Assembly: GCF_022605725.1 (NCBI RefSeq) | Contig: NC_065548.1 | Coordinates: 3,133,644-3,197,643 of the forward strand | From: Anthonomus grandis grandis | Lineage: Eukaryota; Arthropoda; Insecta; Coleoptera; Curculionidae | Length of the DNA stretch: 64,000 bases | Direction of reading: 5' to 3' | Part shown: positions 55,947-64,000 of the stretch, piece after piece | Position numbering within the stretch: the stretch's first letter is position 1 | How the letters are laid out: every line of letters begins with the position of its first letter | The notes under the pieces: model-generated | Seen by the model: only the letters and a program-made list of their open reading frames with translations | Told to the model about the DNA's origin: nothing | Database searches by the model: none | Program-made: the position numbers and the translations under genes

Positions 55947-58356
55947 CCCTTTCGGCCCCAATGGGACAAATTAATCCCAACATACATTTCTTAACATCTG
56001 CGGGGCGCTATCTGTCCCTTTTTTAAGGGAAATAGTCATTAGCGGGTATTTTAAGGTTTTAACAATTTTTCGACAGGCAGCGACACGCTTTTTGGAGGTC
56101 ATTCTGATTGTAAACGCCGAAAAGCGAGCACGTTGTTGGTTTTTGACACTGTTTTTTTACAAATTTGATAGTTTTTGTGTGGTTTTTGAAGCAATCTGTT
56201 TAGGTAAGTTCAGCATATATAATAGCAAAGTATTTTGATGGTTTTTTTGTTTTGGTTTTTGCATTTTGGGTGTAATATTTGGCTATGGGATATATGTGTC
56301 CCAGTGGGTTTTCTTATAGGGTGATTTATATCCCAATGGTATTTTACAGTATGTCAAGAAAGAAGTTGACTAGGGCAGAGCTTCAAGATCTTGCTGACAA
56401 TTTAGAAGAGTTGTCATCCAGAGAAGAGGTGCAATCCCCATATGAAGACTCTTCCTCAGAAGAAGACCCATTCCACGAGTCCGACGAGTTGTATCAGCCC
56501 TCGGATACTTCGGACGAAGATAGTGGAGACATTGAAAGTGATGCACACGAGAACCTAACCCAACCCAACGACGGCGTTATTTCTGCTGAAAATTCAGATC
56601 AAGAGGCTGAAACTCCTGTTACAACTGGTAATATAATTTGGTCATTATTTACAAATTCCTATGTCCCAAGATTTAGCATTCCAAATGAAAGTCAATTTCA
56701 ATTGCTGCAAATGCTAGACATATTCACTAACATTTGTCCTCGAAGTTTATTTACTTTTATTGCTGAGTCTACAAACCAGCGAATCAAAATTTACAAAAAA
56801 AAAGCAGGTGACTTTCACTGATGCAGGGGAGATTATGATTACTATTGGCTGCACATTAGTTATGTGTTTCAATAAGGTGCCAAAACTTCGCCATTACTGG
56901 TCATCGAATACATCTGTGGGAAACAAGGCCATCAAATCGGCCATAACCAACCAAACAAACAGGTGTTTGTTTTTAATATCCAAGCTTTATTTCAATAATC
57001 CAGTCAAGCCAGAAGGGGCCAGTAAGATTTACTATGTACAAGAGCTTCTATCTTGCTTCAAATATACGTTTCAGAAATATCGATCCGACAGTACAAGTCA
57101 AAGTATTGACGAGAGCATGGTGAGCTTCAAAGGAAGATCTTCACTGAAACAATATATGCCACAAAAAAATAATTTTATGCCTGTGAAAAGAGACCATAAT
57201 TTTATGGTCTAGATGATGATGCCAAAACAGGATATACATACGATGCAAATGTATATTGCGGCAAGGACGACGTTGAAAGGAGCGGAACTTTGGGCGAAAC
57301 TGTTGTAAAAAAATTATGTGAAACTATACAAAATCCAAACGTAGTTCTGGCCTTTGATCGATTTTTTACATCAGTCCGTTTGATGGATTCCCTCCAATAC
57401 CCAGCTGTGCGAACAGCCATTATTACAAAAAAAGACATGCCAAAAAAATTAATCGAAAAACGAAAAATGTCTAGGGATGAATGTGAGTTTTTATCAAATC
57501 AAACAAACTCTATCGCGATCAAATGGCAAGATACAAAGCAGGTTATTCTTTTGAGTAACTGCCATACCCCTGATATGACCTGTGTGAAGAGAAAAGACAA
57601 TACTGGGCAGAGAGTTGACGTACCATGTCCCACTGCTATTGCATACTACAATGAAATCATGGGTGGTGTGGATCTGGCTGATTAGATGAGTGGTGTGTAT
57701 GACTTTGGCAGAAAATCATGCAAATGGTGGAAAAAAGTATTTTATCGACTTTTGATGATTGCTGTTGTTAACAGCTGAGTAATATATAATGACTTACGTC
57801 GTACCCAAAAAAAGATACCCTTACTGGAATTTTTATTTACCTTAACAGAGGACCTAATCAAAGAAGGACAACAGCAAACTTCAGTCAAACTTCGAAGAAA
57901 CAGTTGTGGAAGGCTGTCAAAGAGATCAAAAGTAATGAAAAATGTGGGTAATCACCTTCCAATAGAAACATCGAAACGGCGAAGATGTGCTCGTTGCGCT
58001 CTTCAGAAAAAAGAACGTAGAACCACTACTATTTGTGCAATGTGCGATGTAGGGTTGTGCAAGCATTGTTTTGCGCTTTATCATTCGTCCTAAAATAGTT
58101 ACCTTTGCGGGTTGTCTTTTTGTGAATAAAAAAAATAAAAATTCTGAAATAGAAAAATGTGTTTTTTTTGGCCCCTAGGGATATTTATAATCCACCTAAA
58201 AATCCCGCTGGGATATATTTGTCCCACAATTTTTTGCTCTCCCTGTATAAATATTTTTTATTTTAACTAGTATATATTGTCAAATGATCTCTTAAAATAC
58301 CATAACTCGCAAAAACATCCTTAAAATTATTAAAAATAAAATTGGGTCCCAAAGGG
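55947..58356 (+). mobile_element. PiggyBac-like element C, full length, broken gene
   Basis: The left end CCCTTTCGGCCCCAATGGG follows ATAA, and the right end (inverse) CCCTTTGGGACCCAATTTT precedes TTAA. Dyads of the form TGGGA-N8-TCCCA lie next to the left end (about 55964), before the coding region (about 56285) and near the right end (about 58208). It is inserted into the Penelope-like remnant, so it is younger than that element. Confidence 0.87.
56351..58093 (+). pseudogene. PiggyBac-like transposase, nearly complete but broken
   Basis: From ATG 56351 the frame reads MSRKKLTRAELQDLADNLEE, an acidic region, then a frameshift near 56800. It continues LVMCFNKVPKLRHYWSSN, QSIDESMVSFKGRSS (first catalytic Asp) and VVLAFDRFFTSVRLMDSL (second), after a break at 57210. 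MGGVDLAD (third) is followed by a TAG. The C-terminus ends with a Cys-rich RCALQKKERRTTTICAMC and LCKHC finger typical of piggyBac proteins. One frameshift region and two or three stops inactivate it. All three Asp positions remain. Confidence 0.82.
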
Positions 58357-58500
58357 TTAAAACCATAGAACAAACGAGGCTGCCTCCTCAATTTTAGCAA
58401 AGAAACCAATTTCAAAATTACGTCAATTAAAGAAATGTGCATTTATAATATTAAATGAAGACAAATGTATAGCGGTTGATTTTAATAATAATTCATTCTT
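58357..58500 (+). mobile_element. Penelope-like remnant, 3' continuation
   Basis: Beyond the right TIR the sequence reads NKRGCLLNF-like and, in another frame, LPPQF with Lys-rich residues. This resembles the end of the Penelope endonuclease region cut off at 55946. Weak but positionally consistent. Confidence 0.35.
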
Positions 58501-59083
58501 AAAATTAATTGATAATTTGAAATATGTTTTATTTGTATATTTTCTTATTAAATTATCCAATAAAATAAGTAACTCATTATGAATTCGTCATAACAATAAA
58601 GATTCATTATTTATCTCTTAATTTGAGGAATACTGAATGTCACCTTAAATTTGGGAAAAAATTAAAGACATTATTACAAAATGAAGCTTTTTACTCAATG
58701 GATGAATTTTACGCTAGACACTTTTAGTCATATTGTTTTGTTTTATACGTAATTTTTATTATTGTTATTCACTGACTAGTTTTGATACATGTATTTTATA
58801 AGTTTTAAAACCTTTACCTGTAATGTTTCCTTATTTTGTTTTATAAATATTGCCACTATTTTCTCCTTTTTACAGCTTTGTTAACAACTTTTAGGTTTAT
58901 AACAATAAAGCAATTTTTGAATTTGATTTTACTTAAACCATTGGTGACACAAAAAGGATTTTTTTAATCTTGCAAGCTCTTGCGAAGTTGCCAAGACTAA
59001 GCAAACTCTTTTCAAACTAATAAAACTATTGCGAAACGCTCTAATTTCCCAGTTTTAGTGAACAAAAAAAAAATTTTGCTTAC

Positions 59084-59321
59084 CTTCTAAAAGCTTACCC
59101 CCAAGACTCGACTGTGTCCTCTTCACTTTCGAAACTGATGGTGACTTCTTAGCGTTTTCCTTTTCCTTAACTTCTTCCATGATTTCTTGACACGCGGCCC
59201 CCTCTATCGAAGGATCGATGTCCATCTCCCTCGTTATCGTTTGCGTTGAAGATTTGTTTAGGGGCGTCACTTCGGACATACTTGCGTCCTCTTGAACCTT
59301 CTCTTTGATCGTTTCATGTAC
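59084..59321 (-). CDS. Host gene exon with two in-frame donors
   Basis: The acceptor TTCTTATAG precedes a phase-0 frame: VHETIKEKVQEDASMSEV to VKRTQSSLGGKLLE. Two donors both leave phase 1: GGGG|GTAAGC at 59099 and GAAG|GTAAGC at 59084. Their use differs by five residues (GKLLE-type insert). It is the most upstream exon found. Its phase-0 start shows the coding sequence continues upstream outside the window. Confidence 0.85.
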
Positions 59322-59905
59322 CTATAAGAAAAATATGTTAATTCGCCTTAATAATAACACGAATATATTTCAATTCATCAAGAATTTTAAAGGAATCAAC
59401 CGAGATAGTCTGTTGTAGTATATTTCTTTATACAATAAATATATTATTTTAACTATTAAAGCAATAGAATGAAAGTAGTGGGTGTAAGTGAGTCAGAATA
59501 GAATCTAACGGATAAATTAACATTTTATTAAAATTGACAGAATAACTCGCAAAATCCGATGGAGAAATGAAAATCAAAAAGTTGTAAGCGGCAATCTTTC
59601 TAGGGCTTACAGTGGATGTCATTACATATAGTATTTTCATAGAAATAGAAAGATTGAATATATGATGTAATCGTTGTGTAATCTTTAATGATTATGGTGA
59701 AAATGCAGTGGAGTCGTAGGTTAAGGTAAAATGAAAATCCTGCAGTCTCCCTCCACTTATTCATTAAACATTTAGTCATTTAAAATTCCCTACATGGTTC
59801 GGACACAGTGGTGTCCGTCATCAGAGGATAAAAGGTTTAAAATTGGTATTAGCCATACGCCCCAGGGTTTGATTCCATGTCAAAAAAACCCTCTATTTAT
59901 TATTA

Positions 59906-60430
59906 TTGTTTTTTTTTTATTTTATTATTTTTAATTTTATTTATTTACATTCTGTTGTTGACAAGGACAACACTCGTAAGACTAATATGCTTACCTTTAG
60001 GTGTGACCTTACTGGCATTATTCTTGACAGAAATAAATTAAACAATACAGAAAGTTTAAAATTCTTTGGTATCAAAATGGACAGAAAACTAAATTTTGAT
60101 TATCACATAGGCGCTCTATCTAAGAAACTGTCTTCAAATTGTTACGTTTTAAGAGTTATTTCTAGAGAGTTGGATCAAAGTTCAATTAGAATGGCCTATT
60201 TTCCCCAAATTAAGAGTAATTTAAGATATGGTCTTCCCTTTTGGGGAACCTGAAGTGTTTATCTCTTTAAGTCTTTGTTTGAATTACAAAAGAATGTTGT
60301 TCGAATTATGTACCATCGTGCCGAAAAAAAACTGGGACATTAAAATTAAGGTAGGGAATTGTCTCCTAATCTCTCCTGTAAATCGCGTTCCTTATGTATA
60401 TTATGCATATTTACGCATTATGAATTTTTG
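59906..60430 (+). mobile_element. LINE C-terminal fragment
   Basis: The plus strand reads NNTESLKFFGIKMDRKLNFD, ALSKKLSSNCYVLRVISREL and LRYGLPFWGT. A further shifted frame at about 60260 reads LFKSLFELQKNVVRIMYH. This is the thumb/connector part downstream of the reverse transcriptase in Jockey/R1-like elements. The copy is 5' truncated. Confidence 0.65.
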
Positions 60431-60539
60431 AAGTCTTATTAAATACATATTTAAATAATAATATTGATACAAAACATTTTTATTTTTCGATATTTATTTT
60501 TATTTGGAACACATTTTATAAATAAACCAAAAGTAACTA

Positions 60540-62529
60540 TACTCTATTTCAGAAGTGTATAGAGCAATAAACTGGGGAATTCCGTTCTGTTTGGCTACAT
60601 TTCGTGGTAGTTCATAGGCGCAGGTACTTATAATATTTATGAATTTAATTTTCATGGATTAAATGCCTTTATTTTGAAAGAGATTAAATACTAAATAAAT
60701 ACTTTTAATCCTTTTGTATAGGTACCTATCTTTTAACTCTTTGTAACATGCAAAAATGGGGTCAGGTAATATATACAGACTATAAATACTTTTAAATCAT
60801 ATTTTAAACGTTAGTAGTCACTGCTACGCTGTAGTGTAATCACAATATTATTATCCCAATATTTAAAAAATGGAGGTATTCAGTCCAACGAAAAGATGTA
60901 CTAAAAATTCTCCACTATCACTGAGTGAAAAAGTTATTATTTTAAATGTACATGATTGCATAAAACACGATTACCCTAGTTTTACTGTGCAAGAAATTGT
61001 TGAAAAATGTTCTCGAATGAGTGGAATTGGAAAGTCCACCATTTTCAAATTGTTGCGGGAAAGAAAAGTAGCAGGTCAAGTGGAATCTCCCAAGCAAAAG
61101 CCAGGACGACCTACAAAAGTCCTTGATGAAAATGCTAAATGTATAATTCGAAGAAAAGTTCACTCTTTTTATTTTAAAAAGGAAATACCCACCCTAGACA
61201 AAATTTTAATGGAGCTTGGCCGAGATGACAGTATTCCGTTGATAAGTAGAAAACTTTTATGGAAAACTTTAAAAAATATGGATTTTGCCTGGGAAAAGCA
61301 TAACCGCAAAGCACTTTTACTGGAGAGCGACGAAATTGTTTGTTGGAGACGACAATACTTGAGAAGTATCAAGCAGTACCGCAGGGAGCAAAAGAAAGTT
61401 TTTTATCTTGATGAGACGTGGATTAACGAAGGTTATATAGTCCAAAAAATGTGGCAAGACAAAAATATAACCAGTGCTCGCCAAGCTTTCATAGAAGGCC
61501 TGTCTACGGGTATTAAAGTACCTTCGGGAAAAGGAAAAAGACTTATAATCACACATATTGGAAGCGAAGAGGGATTTTTAAAAGAAGGTCTGCTAACCTT
61601 TGAGTCGACTCGCACAGGAGATTACCATGAAGACATGAACTCAGACGTTTTCGAGGACTATTTTGGTGAAATGATAAAATTTCTTCCGGCTAATTCGGTG
61701 GTGGTTATGGATAACGCAAGCTATCATTCACGGCGAATAGAGAAGACGCCAACTTCAAGTTGGAGAAAGCAACAAATTATCGATTGGCTGACTGCAAAAG
61801 GTATTGCGTTTGAAGCAAATTTGATAAAAAAAGAACTGCTGGCAATAGCAAACTTACACAAAACTCGTTTCATGAAATACGCCGTGGAAGATATAGCCGA
61901 AAAATATAATATAACTGTACTGCGCTTACCGCCATATCATTGCGAACTAAATCCTATAGAACTGATATGGGCGCAGGTAAAAGGATTTGTAGCAAGACAA
62001 AACACGACTTTTAAAATGAAAGATGTTAAGCTACTGTTTGATCAAGCCTTTACGGAAGCGACACCAGAGAATTGGCGAAAAGCAGTCCAGCATGTAATTA
62101 AGCAAGAGGACAAAATGTGGGATCTTGACAACCTCATCGATCAGACAGTCGATCCTTTAATTATAATGTCAAGAGGTGATGACAGTTCGTCAGATGACGA
62201 AGAAGACTGCAATCTATTATAATTTAAAATTGTTATACACTGTTCAAAAAGTGCCAGATCCAAAAGTGACATTTTCAACTGTTTTACTCTACATATTATG
62301 TTCAATAAATTTGTGAAAAAAATATATTATTCCATTTAAACAAAAGTAACTTTCTAAAATAAAATAGCATTTAAGTACATTAATTATAAGGTAAAAGGCA
62401 AGTCCCAGTTGCACGCCTTTGGCGAACCGTTTTCAATGTTTATCAGTATAAAATATTGGTGGATCACCAGGTACCACTTTTGCATACCTAATGAGGTTTT
62501 ATTGCTCTACACACTTCTGAAATAGAGTA
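60540..62529 (+). mobile_element. Complete Tc1/mariner-superfamily element, DD82E type
   Basis: TIRs TACTCTATTTCAGAAGTGT at the left and its inverse at the right continue to about 34 bp (TAGAGCAATAAA). TA flanks both ends (60538-60539 and 62530-62531). The element is 1990 bp with one uninterrupted transposase gene. A second copy starts at 63519 in reverse orientation. Confidence 0.9.
60870..62222 (+). CDS. Transposase, DDE type with 82-residue second spacing (DD82E, Sailor-like)
   Basis: 450 codons without interruption. The N-terminus holds a helix-turn-helix (SLSEKVIILNVHDCIKHD to GKSTIFKLLRERK) followed by the linker hook GRPTKVLD. The catalytic core has VFYLDETWINEG (first Asp), VVVMDNASYHSRR (second Asp) and LPPYHCELNPIELIWAQVKG (Glu). 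By my count 82 residues lie between the second Asp and the Glu of NPIE. That spacing matches the described DD82E group of Tc1/mariner elements, named Sailor in the literature as I recall. The C-terminus is acidic (SSSDDEEDCNLL). Codons and frame show no decay, so the element may be recently active. It lies upstream of the most 5' host exon seen, in a host intron or beyond. Confidence 0.9.
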   Translation: MEVFSPTKRCTKNSPLSLSEKVIILNVHDCIKHDYPSFTVQEIVEKCSRMSGIGKSTIFKLLRERKVAGQVESPKQKPGRPTKVLDENAKCIIRRKVHSFYFKKEIPTLDKILMELGRDDSIPLISRKLLWKTLKNMDFAWEKHNRKALLLESDEIVCWRRQYLRSIKQYRREQKKVFYLDETWINEGYIVQKMWQDKNITSARQAFIEGLSTGIKVPSGKGKRLIITHIGSEEGFLKEGLLTFESTRTGDYHEDMNSDVFEDYFGEMIKFLPANSVVVMDNASYHSRRIEKTPTSSWRKQQIIDWLTAKGIAFEANLIKKELLAIANLHKTRFMKYAVEDIAEKYNITVLRLPPYHCELNPIELIWAQVKGFVARQNTTFKMKDVKLLFDQAFTEATPENWRKAVQHVIKQEDKMWDLDNLIDQTVDPLIIMSRGDDSSSDDEEDCNLL

Positions 62530-62531
62530 TA

Positions 62532-63516
62532 ATATCTTTTTTGATAATATGGAATAAAAAATTATTAATACTTAGTAAGCGCATCGTCGTTATCAATTAC
62601 AGCGTGCAAACGTCGTGGCATACTTAGAATTAAGTTTCTGGTATATTCTTTGGTTATTTGGTCCCATGCGTCATCTATCTTTAGGCGTAATTCATTCTGA
62701 TTTCTAGGGCTAATAGTACTAGCGGTACGCCAAAAGATACTGCATTTTTGATACCAAGGTGCCACTTGGCACAGATGTTCCTTAAAACCATTTAGACGAT
62801 TTGGCCCGAAGAACACTCGAGATTTTCCGTGTGGGTAGATTTTAGGGGAGTGGGGGTAAAAATTAAGAAAAAAACAAATTGAAAAAAATAAATTTATCCT
62901 AGCGGCGAGATCTGGGTGTCAATTTCATATAATTTGGACCCAAGCAATTTAATGGTCTTGCCAAAAATGTAATGCAGATACTGGAAGTCTGTCATAAGTA
63001 AGATTGAATTTTGTCTTTAACCAAAACCGGGTCGTGTAAGGTGTCTAAACTTATGTTTTCCGGGTCAAGGAGGTATATAGAAGCCGAGATATAAGCCTTC
63101 AAAGTTTGGGTTTTTTCGTTTTTCGGGTATACCCCACCGTATCGATTTTTTTCAAAAAAATATATTTTTTTCGAATTCGAACTAACTATACCAGCACATA
63201 TCATAGAACAATCCGTTCTCATCAAGTAGATCACGAAAATACCGGGTTATAAGGGAATCCGAGCAGAACTAAGAAATCGAGTATTTTTTCGACCTCGTTT
63301 TTGAGGCCAAAAATGGGCATCAAAAATGCCATATCTCGGCTATTATACAAGCTATGACCTTGCGGAAGGTCTTGTTGAATTCAAAATGACAAAACTAAGA
63401 CAAATCCGTTGGAATTTTCCCGATAGCTCTTATAGAAGCCGAGATATAAGCCTTCAAAACCTTCGGGTTCCTGATAAAATTTAATATTTTGCATTGGTTA
63501 TAATGCATGAGTTATC
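62532..63516. other. Spacer between the two DD82E copies, with direct repeats
   Basis: Apart from the Tc1-like fragment at 62565-62816, it holds two copies of GCCGAGATATAAGCCTTCAA at about 63084 and 63435, and a third inverted ATATCTCGGC near 63341. No coding frame of interest. It may be a further transposon remnant. Confidence 0.45.
62565..62816 (-). mobile_element. Tc1-like transposase C-terminal fragment
   Basis: The minus-strand frame reads NELRLKIDDAWDQITKEYT, then NLILSMPRRLHAVIDNDDAL, TKY. The SMPRRLxAVIxxxGxxTKY end is characteristic of Tc1-type transposases. The catalytic domain is lost. The DD82E element inserted about 35 bp from it. Confidence 0.7.
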
Positions 63517-63518
63517 TA

Positions 63519-64000
63519 TACTCTATTTCAGAAGTGTGTAGAGCAATAAAACCTCATTAGGTATGCAAAAGTGGTACCTGGTGATCCACCAATATTTTAT
63601 GCCACTACCTTAGTTGGGTATTAGTTTCAATGTAAAATTCTTTCTTTTCGTTGATTGCAGGTAGTGCCACCCGGTTTTGGGTCAATTTATGAGTTTTGCC
63701 CATTGTTACCCACTGATAAACATTGAAAACGGTTCGCCAAAGGCGTGCAACCGGGACTTGTTTTTTACCTTATAATTAATGTACTTAAATGCTATTTTAT
63801 TTTAGAAAGTTACTTTTGTTTAAATGGAATAATATATTTTTTCACAAATTTATTGAACATAATATGTAGAGTAAAACAGTTGAAAATGTCACTTTTGGAT
63901 CTGGCACTTTTTAAACAGTGTATAACAATTTTAAATTATAATAGATTGTAGTCTTCTTCGTCATCTGACGAACTGTCATCACCTCTTGACATTATAATTA
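63519..64000 (-). mobile_element. Second DD82E element copy, inverted, cut by window edge
   Basis: It begins TACTCTATTTCAGAAGTGTG after TA and follows the reverse complement of the first copy's right end, with over 90% identity by eye. It includes about 110 bp (63604-63715) absent from the first copy. It is oriented tail to tail with the first copy. Confidence 0.88.
63936..64000 (-). CDS. DD82E transposase C-terminus, second copy (partial)
   Basis: The minus-strand frame reads IIMSRGDDSSSDDEEDCNLL then TAA at 63938-63936, identical to the end of the first copy. The rest lies outside the window, so integrity is unknown. Confidence 0.85.
   Translation of the reverse strand, partial: IIMSRGDDSSSDDEEDYNLL

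Larger units (their letters stand above)
8847..59321 (-). other. Large multi-exon host gene encoding a disordered scaffold-like protein (5' end outside window)
   Basis: Nineteen minus-strand coding exons with GT/AG boundaries and matching phases join into one frame of 4911 nt ending at 8847. An alternative first exon at 12776 starts an 863-residue form. The protein lacks recognised enzymatic domains. It is rich in Lys/Glu/Ser and has proline segments (SPPAKPPVPRPF), two related motifs (ERIIPIAFDNG and EYIIPIAVEGG), an amphipathic block (GFEILTAESLF then VKDLTQRL) and five Tyr-x-Asn motifs near the C-terminus. These features suggest a cytoskeletal or signalling scaffold, which is inference. 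I do not recognise an orthologue. The introns of up to 8 kb are built mostly of transposons and tandem arrays. Confidence 0.85.

Noticed and set aside
56279..56350. Upstream start for the piggyBac C protein at 56279
   Set aside because: The piggyBac-typical LTRAELQDLAD start follows ATG 56351 and an acceptor-like TTTTACAG. The upstream codons cover the TGGGA dyad, a DNA element.
59770..59830. GGACACAGTGGTGTCC as a histone-type 3' stem-loop
   Set aside because: The stem and loop do not match the histone consensus, and no histone gene is nearby.

Overview
This is eukaryotic, AT-rich DNA, almost certainly from an insect. I infer a beetle-like genome from the mix of transposons but cannot prove it. 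There are no operons. The window holds one very large spliced gene on the minus strand. Its exons are scattered from about 59.3 kb down to 8.85 kb, and its introns are filled with transposable elements and tandem repeats.

The host gene. I followed nineteen coding exons of the long form by splice sites and reading-frame phase. In transcription order they are 59321-59084, 54428-54208, 54155-53960, 53834-53814, 46335-46126, 46073-45907, 41151-41014, 40954-40863, 34618-34463, 32933-32793, 32670-32549, 26855-26744, 26684-26553, 26504-26381, 22444-22320, 21022-20844, 12621-10503, 9318-9028 and 8973-8847. Every junction keeps frame. They sum to 4911 nt (1636 codons plus stop), and the 5' end lies beyond the window. 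An alternative first exon at 12776-12722 starts a short form of exactly 863 codons. The protein is charged, Ser/Lys/Glu-rich and mostly disordered. It carries proline-rich segments and a C-terminal cluster of Tyr-x-Asn motifs, which suggests an SH2/SH3-binding scaffold. I do not recognise a named orthologue.

Left flank (1-8.2 kb, beyond the 3' end of the gene). A dimeric tandem repeat with YY1-like motifs, a 178-bp duplication, LINE scraps, a deleted mariner-like element and a broken transposase-like gene carrying a DSxGGQN motif (6.1-7.56 kb).

Introns. 13.1-14.8 kb holds a foldback element with about 550-bp arms and a coding fragment inside. 15.0-15.5 kb is a foldback with G-quadruplex arms. 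16.6-17.35 kb is a GC-rich island. 22.8-23.4 kb may be a small nested plus-strand gene. 24.9-25.9 kb is a 172-bp tandem array. 26.95-32.4 kb holds two piggyBac-like elements and a LINE. 33.0-34.36 kb is a mariner derivative with 450-bp arms. 36-40 kb is LINE sequence. 41.6-44.8 kb is a 178-bp array with a 3-mer higher-order repeat. 46.6-48.5 kb is a TIR-bounded transposon related to the 6.1 kb gene. 50.1-52.9 kb is a 186-bp array with a 745-bp 4-mer higher-order repeat. 54.7-58.5 kb is a Penelope-like remnant split by a third piggyBac-like element.

Right end. A Tc1/mariner-superfamily element with an uninterrupted 450-codon transposase and DD82E spacing lies at 60.5-62.5 kb. The start of a second copy in opposite orientation begins at 63.5 kb. 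The themes worth following are the repeated 170-187 bp monomer length of five unrelated arrays, the long-arm foldback elements with coding cores, and the DSxGGQN transposon family.
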